Assembly: GCA_027669155.1 (NCBI GenBank) | Contig: JAQEDR010000010.1 | Location: 4,740 to 68,739 of the forward strand | DNA: 64,000 nt | DNA from: Peptoniphilaceae bacterium AM52-5BH | Lineage (GTDB): Bacteria > Bacillota > Clostridia > Tissierellales > Peptoniphilaceae | Direction: 5' to 3' | In this document: positions 56,965-64,000 of the stretch, piece after piece | How positions within the stretch are numbered: position 1 is the stretch's first letter | How the letters are laid out: each line of letters starts with the position of its first letter | Program-made: the position numbers and the translations under genes | Notes under the pieces: model-generated | What the model was told of the DNA's origin: nothing | Database searches by the model: none | The model's input: only the letters and a program-made list of their open reading frames with translations

Positions 56965-59058
56965 TTAATTTGGATCTAATCTTAATAAAATAGCATTAAT
57001 TGCTACTACGACTGTTGACACAGACATTAGAATTGCTCCTAATGCAGGGCTTAATGTGATACCAATAGGAGCCAAAATTCCTGCAGCTAGAGGGATAGCT
57101 ATAAAGTTATAACCGGCTCCCCAAAAGAGGTTTTGTTTCATTTTACGAGTTGTTTTGTGTGCTAATTCAATGAATGATTCAATATCTCCTGGATCAGATT
57201 GAGTCAATATGACATCTGCTGAATCCAATGCAACTTGAGTTCCAGCACCGACAGCTATACCAACGTCTGCCATGGCAAGAGAAGGGGCATCATTGACACC
57301 GTCACCTACCATGATAACTTTTTTTCCTTCATCTTTAAGTGCTTTTACTAATTCATACTTGTCTTGTGGAGATTGATTTGATCTATATTCAATCCCTAAG
57401 TCTTCTGCCGCTCCTTGAGCTGCTTTTTCATTATCACCTGTTGCCATAATTGGCTCTATATTGTTATTTTTAAGAGCTTCTATTAACTCTTTACTGGTTG
57501 GTTTTAATTCATCCCCTAAAGATACAGCACCAATGGCATCATCGTTTTCTACTAAGACACTGAGGGTTGCTCCTTTTGGAATATCCATATCTAGATTACG
57601 TCCGTATGCTTTTTGACTGATTAATTGGTATTGGTGCCCATTGGCTTTACCTTCTACGCCAGCACCGGAAATCACATCAATCGAATCAAAAGATACTGGG
57701 CGTATATCTTGCTGCTTAGCGAAACTTATAATTGATTGAGCAATCGGATGGCTAGATCCTCCTTCAATACCTGCCAATAAGGCAGTGATTTCCTCTTTTG
57801 TATATTTGTTATTAAGAAGTTTTACATCTAATACTTTAAACTCACCAGTTGTTAAAGTACCTGTTTTATCTAAAATCATTACATCTGCATCTTGAGCTAT
57901 TTCTAAAGCCTCACGGTCTTTTACTAGTAAGCCACGACTTGCTCCTAAGCTTGTGCTACGGGCGGTGACCAATGGAATAGCCAAACCCAAAGCGTGAGGA
58001 CAAGCTATAACTAATGTTGTGATAGCAAATTTTACTGCCATTGGGATGTCCGCTATAAGTGTCCATACTACAAAAGCTATTAGTGCGGCAGTTACCGCAA
58101 TATAGAAGAGCCATCCCGCAACTTTCTGAGCAATATTTTCTGCTCTGGAAGGTTGACTTTGAGCTTGGCTGATTAAATCCTGTACTTGAGAGATAAAGGA
58201 CTTATCACCTGTCTCAAGTACTTTAATATAAAGAACCCCTTCCCCATTTGTTGAGCCCCCGATTACTTCATCGCCAGGACCTTTTTTAATTGATTTAGAT
58301 TCCCCAGTCAAAAGAGCTTCATTTAGACGTGATTCTCCACGCTCGATAGTTCCATCAGCTGGCACATTTTCTCCAGCTTGAACACGAATTAAATCACCTA
58401 CCTTTAAGTCAGCAACTGGTCGTGTTTCTATTGAATCGTCATCTAATACTACATGAGCATCTTTTGGTACTAGCTTGGCCAACTCTTCTTGTGCATCTCC
58501 TGCTTCTCCAATAGCTTTCATCTCAATCCAGTGACCTAATAACATGATTAATAGTAATGAAGCAAATTCAAAGAAAAAGTCCATCACGTTGCCACCTGTC
58601 ACGTATCTAGTGATGACAGCATAAATACTATATACATATGAAACAATCAATCCTAAAGAAACCAGAGCCATCATTCCAGGTTCTTTTTGTTTAAATTCGT
58701 CAACTGCCCCTTGATAGAATGGACGTCCACCATAAATAATTAATATAGTAGATAAAATAGCTACTACAATATCAGAATATGGAAAAGTAAACTGGAATGG
58801 TAGGTCAAACCCAGCCATAGGGGATAAGAGCATAATAATGATTCCTAGTGGTAATGACTTTAAGAAAAGTTCCTTAAAGTTACCGTGATGATGATGCTCA
58901 TGCCCACTGTGCCCACCGTGGTCATGGTGGGCATGATGGTCGTGATGTTGATCCTTATGGTCTCCATGTTGTTCCATTTTGCTATTGTTGTGTTTTGAAT
59001 GATCCATGTCGCCATGATTATGGTGACTGTGGGATGAATGTTTGTTGTTATTGTTCAT
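56965..59058 (-). CDS. copB: Copper-exporting P1B-type ATPase, CopB group
   Basis: 697 residues. The first about 60 residues are a His/Asp/Gly-rich metal-binding tail. The core has the TGES phosphatase loop, the metal-site motif CPH in VIACPHALGLAIPL (CPH marks the CopB branch), the phosphorylated Asp in DKTGTLT, and the hinge GDGVNDAPSLAMA. It pumps copper or silver out of the cell. It lies 19 bp after copY and shares its regulated promoter. Gene content and an adjacent dead IS suggest acquisition from other Firmicutes. Confidence 0.93.
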   Translation of the reverse strand: MNNNNKHSSHSHHNHGDMDHSKHNNSKMEQHGDHKDQHHDHHAHHDHGGHSGHEHHHHGNFKELFLKSLPLGIIIMLLSPMAGFDLPFQFTFPYSDIVVAILSTILIIYGGRPFYQGAVDEFKQKEPGMMALVSLGLIVSYVYSIYAVITRYVTGGNVMDFFFEFASLLLIMLLGHWIEMKAIGEAGDAQEELAKLVPKDAHVVLDDDSIETRPVADLKVGDLIRVQAGENVPADGTIERGESRLNEALLTGESKSIKKGPGDEVIGGSTNGEGVLYIKVLETGDKSFISQVQDLISQAQSQPSRAENIAQKVAGWLFYIAVTAALIAFVVWTLIADIPMAVKFAITTLVIACPHALGLAIPLVTARSTSLGASRGLLVKDREALEIAQDADVMILDKTGTLTTGEFKVLDVKLLNNKYTKEEITALLAGIEGGSSHPIAQSIISFAKQQDIRPVSFDSIDVISGAGVEGKANGHQYQLISQKAYGRNLDMDIPKGATLSVLVENDDAIGAVSLGDELKPTSKELIEALKNNNIEPIMATGDNEKAAQGAAEDLGIEYRSNQSPQDKYELVKALKDEGKKVIMVGDGVNDAPSLAMADVGIAVGAGTQVALDSADVILTQSDPGDIESFIELAHKTTRKMKQNLFWGAGYNFIAIPLAAGILAPIGITLSPALGAILMSVSTVVVAINAILLRLDPN

Positions 59059-59077
59059 TTTAAATTCCTCCTTATGC

Positions 59078-59527
59078 TTAATGATGATGTAAATGACATT
59101 CGCATTGTCCTTCTGGACAATTGCAATCCACTTCTTCTACTGCGAAAGATTTTTTCATCTCTAATATTTTTTCTAGTCGATCTATATCATCGAAGCTTAA
59201 GACATGATCTTCAATGATGTTTCCTATTACATTCCCGACTTTCTTATTGCAAATACGGTTAAAAATATCTTCTGCATATTCCCTTACGGCTTCTTTCTCT
59301 TCAATATTTGCAGTGTAAATAAACTTTCTACCTTCTTGCTCTGTATTCAGTACGCCTTTTTCAACTAATCGACCTAAGATCGTTTTGATAGTGGATTGTG
59401 TCCAATCCATTTTTTCTTTCAATACGGAAATAACCTTTTTACTAGTTACTCGATCATTTGCCCAAACTACACGCATGACCTCCCATTCAGCATCAGTTAT
59501 ATGGGTACTAGCTACTGGTGTACTCAT
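59078..59527 (-). CDS. copY: CopY/TcrY-type copper-responsive repressor
   Basis: 149 residues: BlaI/MecI-like winged helix (ITDAEWEVMRVVWANDRVTS near 8-30) and a C-terminal metal site CNCPEGQCEC followed by HLHHH, the CxCxxxxCxC pattern of CopY. Copper(I) displaces zinc and releases DNA. ATG at 59527 is set by AAGGAGG; an upstream TTG lies inside the promoter and is rejected. Two cop boxes lie upstream. Confidence 0.93.
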   Translation of the reverse strand: MSTPVASTHITDAEWEVMRVVWANDRVTSKKVISVLKEKMDWTQSTIKTILGRLVEKGVLNTEQEGRKFIYTANIEEKEAVREYAEDIFNRICNKKVGNVIGNIIEDHVLSFDDIDRLEKILEMKKSFAVEEVDCNCPEGQCECHLHHH

Positions 59528-59545
59528 TCTTTTTTCCTCCTTGTT

Positions 59546-59607
59546 GTTTACAATCGTAAACGTATTATTTAAAATTAGTTTACCATTGTAAACTAACCTT
59601 GTCAAGT
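59546..59607 (-). promoter_or_regulatory. cop promoter with two CopY operators
   Basis: GTTTACAATCGTAAAC (59546-59561) and GTTTACCATTGTAAAC (59578-59593) have perfect 6-bp arms and match the TACANNTGTA cop box with one change each. On the minus strand TTGACA near 59,600 pairs with a -10-like TAAACT 17 bp on, inside the distal box. Confidence 0.85.
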
Positions 59608-59989
59608 ATTTTTTAATGTGTAAAATCTCAATTGTATTTATTTTTTATTTTACAAAATACTAATTATGAGCTTGGTTTGATTTGCTTGTATTAATTTTAG
59701 GATTATACGCGATTAGAAGAATAGATATTAATATATATAATTTTTAAATTGAGATAGTATAATAAATAAGACTAAAGTAAATTGTACCATTTACTACAGA
59801 GTACATTCAGTAAAATTATTATTAAATTATTCAATTTTTGGTAAAAATCGATATTAGATCTATATTAGTTTATCATCGCATGGTGCCATTAATATGTCGG
59901 AGTTTTTCACCATGGGCAAAATAAACTTAATTTCTGTATTAAAATAGGCTAATATGCCTTATTTGTAAACCTTCATATATCCACTTTCT
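59608..59989. other. AT-rich gap with no gene
   Basis: About 380 bp between the cop promoter and repeat copy 2. No open frame with a start signal and no stable hairpin with T-run was seen. Probably remnant sequence from the rearrangement that placed the copper segment. Confidence 0.5.
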
Positions 59990-60062
59990 ATTTCTTTACT
60001 TAAGTAAATAATGTCATCTTAGAAGATTTCAAACAAAAAAAGAGGATATTTCTATCCCCTTT
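59990..60062. repeat. Direct repeat, copy 2 (terminator of the ABC operon)
   Basis: The counterpart of 55734-55807. Here the hairpin AAGGGGATA/TATCCTCTT with T-run overlaps the stop of the ABC ATPase gene and acts as its terminator; the promoter-like half points into the gene-less gap. Confidence 0.8.
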
Positions 60063-60696
60063 CAATCTCAAAAGTCTCTACTATACTTCCTTCCTTCATG
60101 ACAAATACCTCGTCTGCACATTCTTCTATAATTTCTTTCTCGTGACTTGCAAGTAAAACTATAGTTCCTTTTGCCTTTTCTTCCTTGATAATCTTCTTAA
60201 GTACAACTATTCCTTCCTCATCTATGGCGTTAGTTGGTTCATCTAGCATAAGGATTTTCGGATACTCCATAATGGCTTGACCTATGGCAAGTCTTTGTTT
60301 CATACCAAGAGAATATTTGCCGAAGTCCTTATCCTTAGCTTCATAAAGACCTACAAGCTTTAGGATTTCTTCTATCCTATCCTTGCCAATTACATTTCTA
60401 AGAGACGCTATCATTTCGAGATTCTTGTATCCTGATAGGTCTTTCAGAAAGGAAGGATTTTCTAAGAGAAGACCCAAATCTTCCGCGAAATACTTATTAT
60501 CAAGCTTTAAATCATTTACTATGATTTCTCCACTATCTACTGTAATAAGCCCCGCTATAGCCCTAAAGAGCATGGTCTTACCCGAACCATTCCTTCCCTG
60601 AAAGCCGTAAACCCTACCTTCGGTAAGTTTAAGATTTATATCCTTAAGAATCTTCGCTCCCTTTATATTTTTATTAACTCCACTTACTTTAATCAT
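60052..60696 (-). CDS. ABC transporter ATP-binding protein
   Basis: 214 residues: Walker A GRNGSGKTMLFRAIAG near 36, signature YSLGMKQRLAIGQAIM near 128 and Walker B ILMLDEPTNAID near 150. It is the energy subunit of an ABC-2-like system. Last gene of the five-gene operon; overlaps the membrane gene by 8 bp. The small size fits bacteriocin-immunity or peptide-export systems. Confidence 0.92.
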   Translation of the reverse strand: MIKVSGVNKNIKGAKILKDINLKLTEGRVYGFQGRNGSGKTMLFRAIAGLITVDSGEIIVNDLKLDNKYFAEDLGLLLENPSFLKDLSGYKNLEMIASLRNVIGKDRIEEILKLVGLYEAKDKDFGKYSLGMKQRLAIGQAIMEYPKILMLDEPTNAIDEEGIVVLKKIIKEEKAKGTIVLLASHEKEIIEECADEVFVMKEGSIVETFEIERG

Positions 60697-61429
60697 TGCT
60701 ACCTCCGTAGAAATCGTAGTTTCTAAAAGTGAAAAATGAGATCAAAATGCCTATGGTTAGATAAATTAGCCAAGTTTTTAAATTATCATTAAAACTTATA
60801 TAGCCTCCTACCACATCTTGTTTCATTATTAGGCTTTGCTGACCTAAAAAATATTTAAAATTAGTAGTCATAGATATTATCAAGAAAAACATGGTCGTTG
60901 CGACTCCAAACTTATAACCAAAATTTATAGCAATTGCAAAAGAAATTGCAAACATGATAAACTCTGTTATTATATATGACGATATTAATCTTATAAAAAT
61001 CTTAAAAACCTCTTTATCATAGCTCTTAAAAATCCATGTCTCTCCTCCTATTATTATAAATAGTACAAGATTAATTAAGAAAATCATAGCAAATCCACTT
61101 ACGAATTTAGAAGAAAAATACTTCCCCCTTGATTTTGTCTTTACCATAAGATAGGAAGAATTTTCAGCATGGTCAGAATATGTAGCATACAAGACTAAAA
61201 ATACTGGCACTAACTGAAATAAAAACCAAAAGAAAGCTGGTACGAAACCATCCATACTTTCTATATATCCCACATCCGCAACTAATTCTATAAAAAGTTC
61301 AATTGGAACCTTCCTAGTATCAGTTAAGATATAAGATTGACTTAACCCTATCAGCAAAAAATAAATCAAAAACAGCTTCTTTGCCTTAGAAAATATATAC
61401 TTTAAATCTCTGTTAATAAGTTTAATCAT
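60689..61429 (-). CDS. ABC-2-like membrane subunit 1
   Basis: 246 residues with about six membrane helices (e.g. AFFWFLFQLVPVFLVLYATY near 65; FAMIFLINLVLFIIIGG near 115). No catalytic motif. Overlaps its neighbours by 8 and 4 bp, so it is made together with the ATPase and a second membrane subunit. Probably the translocation pore half. Confidence 0.75.
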   Translation of the reverse strand: MIKLINRDLKYIFSKAKKLFLIYFLLIGLSQSYILTDTRKVPIELFIELVADVGYIESMDGFVPAFFWFLFQLVPVFLVLYATYSDHAENSSYLMVKTKSRGKYFSSKFVSGFAMIFLINLVLFIIIGGETWIFKSYDKEVFKIFIRLISSYIITEFIMFAISFAIAINFGYKFGVATTMFFLIISMTTNFKYFLGQQSLIMKQDVVGGYISFNDNLKTWLIYLTIGILISFFTFRNYDFYGGSND

Positions 61430-62199
61430 AATATATCACGCTCTTTTATCCTTACAGCAAAATAAATAATGCTAGGTAGAAGAAATACTAAAAATATTAT
61501 CATAGTTAAAATATCTGGCTCCATAAGACTAGATACAAAAATGAACAAGGAAACTTCTACATTTGGCATTACTCGAACCAAGATTAAAGACAAAAGTATA
61601 TCCATAATAAAGGTAACAACCATACCTATATACTTATTATTTAAGCTAGTATTTATGAAAATAGCAAAAGTCGCAATTATGCCTCCACATAAGAATATTT
61701 TTATAAAATGCAAGATGTAGAAGGCTAGGTGGCTTTTTAAAAATACTCCTAAAAATAATGCGTCAGGATGCATATTCATAATATTAAAATATACAAGCGG
61801 AACATTTGTCCTTACCGTAAACCACAAACACAAATTCACAATAGCAGGAATTACTGCAAATACACCTGCTATAAAAAAATTATATACTAAGGTTTTTACA
61901 ATGTATGTCTTGTAATCAATTTTACAGGCAATTATATTCAAAAGTCCACTCTCTTTATCTAGTACCAGACTATCTGCATAGATAAATCCTGAAAAAATAA
62001 AGACATAAAGTATATAAATATAGGAAGCAGTAGAATTGCTACACAAAATATTTTCGACCCAAGGTGATTTCAAGCTCATCATGTCAAAATTATCTCTTAT
62101 AGGATAAGAGGTTAAAGACAAATAATTGATTAGAACAAGAAAAATAGCAAATAAAGCTATTTTTTTCTTATTAAGAGTTCTCATATTAAAAAACTTCAT
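61426..62199 (-). CDS. ABC-2-like membrane subunit 2
   Basis: 257 residues with about six membrane helices (IALFAIFLVLINYLSLTSY at the N-terminus; IYILYVFIFSGFIYADSLVL near 60). It overlaps both neighbours by 4 bp. Together with subunit 1 it likely forms a heterodimeric pore for the ATPase. Confidence 0.7.
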   Translation of the reverse strand: MKFFNMRTLNKKKIALFAIFLVLINYLSLTSYPIRDNFDMMSLKSPWVENILCSNSTASYIYILYVFIFSGFIYADSLVLDKESGLLNIIACKIDYKTYIVKTLVYNFFIAGVFAVIPAIVNLCLWFTVRTNVPLVYFNIMNMHPDALFLGVFLKSHLAFYILHFIKIFLCGGIIATFAIFINTSLNNKYIGMVVTFIMDILLSLILVRVMPNVEVSLFIFVSSLMEPDILTMIIFLVFLLPSIIYFAVRIKERDIL

Positions 62200-62762
62200 G
62201 ACTCATCTCCCAAATCTATTAACTCGTAATAAAATACACCTGCCTTCAACTTTTCCTTGTACTTATCCATATAGAGCTTGTTAGAAAATAGCAAACAAGA
62301 TGGATAATCATTAGATGAAGTATCCTTATAATAAATTTCAAATGTTTTTTCTTCCCTTGAATTTATAATAAAATCCTCAGGCAAGTAATAGGTATCATAT
62401 GATAACTTATTCATCTTTTTTAGTTCTTTATCTGAATCAATAATATTCTGACCGAAAGATTCATCAAGACCCTTATTATAGGTTAAGGACAAAATATAAG
62501 GCAATGCATCCAAATTTTCATCAGTTTTGTTTTTAACTTTATAAGTTGCCTTTATCCTATTAGCGCTAATATTTTCTCCCTTATCATTATCTGTCTTACT
62601 TATATCGGTTAATCTAATTTCTAATCCATCAAAATTTATATCCTCATTTATGCTATAGCTTTTTATTTCTATATTTTGGGGCTTATCTTGATTTACCCTA
62701 TAATAGCCTATAGCCACAAAGGCTATAAAAGCTATTATAATTGAAGTAAGTATTTTTTTCAT
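62196..62762 (-). CDS. Membrane-anchored extracytoplasmic protein of the ABC operon
   Basis: 188 residues: N-terminal hydrophobic anchor (ILTSIIIAFIAFVAIGYY) without a lipobox cysteine, then a beta-rich domain (IEIKSYSINEDINFDGLEIR ... KTFEIYYKDTSS). The domain resembles DUF4352-type immunoglobulin-like modules in spacing but I am not certain. Overlaps the next gene by 4 bp. May bind the ABC substrate outside the cell. Confidence 0.6.
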   Translation of the reverse strand: MKKILTSIIIAFIAFVAIGYYRVNQDKPQNIEIKSYSINEDINFDGLEIRLTDISKTDNDKGENISANRIKATYKVKNKTDENLDALPYILSLTYNKGLDESFGQNIIDSDKELKKMNKLSYDTYYLPEDFIINSREEKTFEIYYKDTSSNDYPSCLLFSNKLYMDKYKEKLKAGVFYYELIDLGDES

Positions 62763-62775
62763 ATAGACCTCACTA

Positions 62776-63465
62776 TTACTTTGGTGAAACTTCTCCTATA
62801 TCATTTACCTCTTCGTATGAAAGAATTTCTTCTAAATATTTATCATAATACTTATCAAAATCCTCATCATATTGAACCAGCCTTTGTGTGTAGTCTTCAC
62901 CTCCACTTAATCCTCTAGCTTCCACGAGAACTCCATTTTTGTCGAACTTATAAAAGCATCTCTCATTTTCTATGATTGTATAATCCCCATCTTTTCTTAT
63001 ATCTAGGTCTGGATAGAATTCATTGTGGGGATCTATAAATTGACTTATAGATAAATCATTGTCCACACCTATATTTCTATTAAAATCCTTAAGATCTTTA
63101 AGGTCCCTTTTTATATAATTTTTCCTTACTTGAGATGCAAAGTAATTATACTTACCATCTGTAATAGTAATAATATCAGATCCATCATAAGTGAGAATTC
63201 TATTGTCAGGCGAAATAAATTTATATATTTTGAAATTTAGGTCTTCTTGGCTAAATTCATAAAGATATAAACCTGGCTTATACTTTGCATCTAAGACTTC
63301 CTCTAATATATCTTTTTGATCCTTATCAATATACTTATCTAATGCTTCTACAAATTCCTTGTTAGTCGGTACACCATCATTTGCTTGATAGATTCTAGGT
63401 ATAAATATTATTGATGCAACTATAAAGATTATTAATATAATTCCGATAGATTTTTTAGATTTCAT
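62776..63465 (-). CDS. Second anchored extracytoplasmic protein, first gene of the ABC operon
   Basis: 229 residues from ATG at 63465 with AAAGGGGGG just upstream; a longer frame to 63579 would run through the promoter and a terminator. The anchor is IGIILIIFIVASIIFIPRIY and the rest is soluble and acidic (FKIYKFISPDNRILTYDGSD). No family recognised. It starts a compact five-gene operon and is probably extracellular. Confidence 0.65.
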   Translation of the reverse strand: MKSKKSIGIILIIFIVASIIFIPRIYQANDGVPTNKEFVEALDKYIDKDQKDILEEVLDAKYKPGLYLYEFSQEDLNFKIYKFISPDNRILTYDGSDIITITDGKYNYFASQVRKNYIKRDLKDLKDFNRNIGVDNDLSISQFIDPHNEFYPDLDIRKDGDYTIIENERCFYKFDKNGVLVEARGLSGGEDYTQRLVQYDEDFDKYYDKYLEEILSYEEVNDIGEVSPK

Positions 63466-63554
63466 AATCCCCCCTTTATTTATTTTTCTTATATAATAAG
63501 TTAACGATTTATTCAATAACAATGTTAAAATATTTTCTGTATTTTTAAAATAAA

Positions 63555-63701
63555 TACAAAAATAAGACTGAACAATCAATTTTAATCATTAATTATCAGT
63601 CAAGCTAAACTTTTCTACAATAAACTATCGTAAAGTTTAGAATTGGTTATCTTATTTCTAACAGATTTTATAAAATCGAAACCATCGGAAACTCTCGACT
63701 A
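63555..63701 (-). ncRNA. RNA-like element, copy Y, with terminator
   Basis: On the minus strand it begins TAGTCGAGAGTT, continues GGTTTCGA and ends in a GACTG/CAGTC hairpin and T-run. It aligns along its length with 63717-63881. The two lie in tandem after the 23S gene. No known RNA family was recognised. Confidence 0.45.
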
Positions 63702-63716
63702 TGTAAAAATAAGCAC

Positions 63717-63881
63717 AAAAAAAGACTGAACATTCAGTCTAAATTAATTTATTATTGAACCTTCTAAGTTTACTAAATAGCAGCCGAGTTAAACTTCCCA
63801 AACTAAGCTAACTTTAGTCTTAAGATTGGTCCGTAAGTTCCTAGCCAAGCTTTCTTCGAAACCTTGGGGAACTCTCGACTA
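63717..63881 (-). ncRNA. RNA-like element, copy X, with terminator
   Basis: Starts TAGTCGAGAGTTCCCC, continues GGTTTCGA, and ends with a perfect AGACTGAA/TTCAGTCT hairpin and seven T (63717-63740), which also ends the rRNA transcript. Shares its start, middle and end blocks with copy Y. Between it and the 23S gene a GACCTA...TAGGTC stem (63880-63925) may be an rRNA processing stalk. Confidence 0.5.
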
Positions 63882-63935
63882 GGACCTACCATCGATTTGT
63901 TTCACAAATCGGGTTAGGTCTCTAAAAAAATATTT

Positions 63936-64000
63936 CCAGTCAAGATATAAAGTTTAGTATCCATTAGCTTAATACATTACTGCACTTACACCTTGGACCT
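63936..64000 (-). rRNA. 23S ribosomal RNA, 3' end
   Basis: On the minus strand the last about 65 bases read GGTGTAAGTGCAGTAATG, AAGCTAATGGATACTAA and CTTGACTGG, the conserved end of helix 100-101 and the 3' terminus of bacterial 23S rRNA. The gene continues beyond the window. No 5S rRNA follows within the next 350 bp. Confidence 0.9.

Noticed and set aside
63555..63935. 5S rRNA gene after 23S
   Set aside because: The conserved CCGAACNCGGAAGTTAAG region of 5S is absent on both strands.

Overview
The window is AT-rich Gram-positive DNA, most likely from an anaerobic Gram-positive coccus of the Anaerococcus/Peptoniphilus group (Tissierellia). This rests on overall gene content and the very low GC; no 16S gene is available to confirm it. 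It has two parts: a conjugative element (1 to about 31,394) and ordinary chromosome (about 31,394 to 64,000).

Element (1-31,394). Almost everything is on the minus strand, and the order is that of Tn1549/CTn-type integrative conjugative elements. Read in the direction of transcription it runs: a two-gene cargo module of unknown function (NdpA-like protein plus three-helix membrane protein), RepA-type initiator, DnaC-like loader, PcfB, a higBA toxin-antitoxin pair, a small zinc-ribbon protein, VirD4 coupling ATPase, SSB, Maff2, VirB6, a small membrane protein, PrgI, VirB4, an orphan DNA methyltransferase, NlpC/P60 peptidase, DUF4315, a coiled-coil secreted protein, CD1107 protein, topoisomerase III, an abiE toxin-antitoxin pair, and a very large ArdC/methylase/SNF2 protein that leaves the left edge. 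A tnpV-like gene with its own strong ribosome binding site lies out of frame inside that large gene. Relaxase and recombinase are not in the window and should lie off the left edge. The right end of the element cuts a GspE/PilB-type ATPase exactly inside its Walker A motif. Terminators with tiny upstream reading frames sit just ahead of ssb, topB and repA, which suggests attenuation of separate blocks of the element.

Chromosome, first part (31,394-47,440): truncated gspE, comM/yifB, an RluA pseudouridine synthase, a probable structured RNA of about 290 nt, exonuclease III, serS with a T-box, a peptidoglycan O-acetyltransferase-like protein, panT-coaX for pantothenate uptake and use, a catabolic operon (permease, hydantoinase/oxoprolinase, HExxH protein, DlgD-like reductase) behind a cre-like palindrome, and a decayed lysine-biosynthesis cluster (dapB, dapA, aspartokinase fragments).

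Chromosome, second part (47,440-64,000): surface and secreted proteins (sortase-anchored repeat protein, CAMP-factor-like protein), a PlcR/Rgg-like regulator with a small secreted-peptide gene, a penicillin-binding-like serine hydrolase, mnmA with its cysteine desulfurase, YdbC, and a GH25 lysozyme. Next comes a copper island (dead IS30 transposase, copB, copY with two cop boxes) bracketed by 73-bp direct repeats. A five-gene ABC export/immunity-like operon follows, then two tandem copies of an unidentified terminated RNA-like element, and the 3' end of a 23S rRNA gene at the right edge. No tRNA, CRISPR array or 5S rRNA gene was seen.
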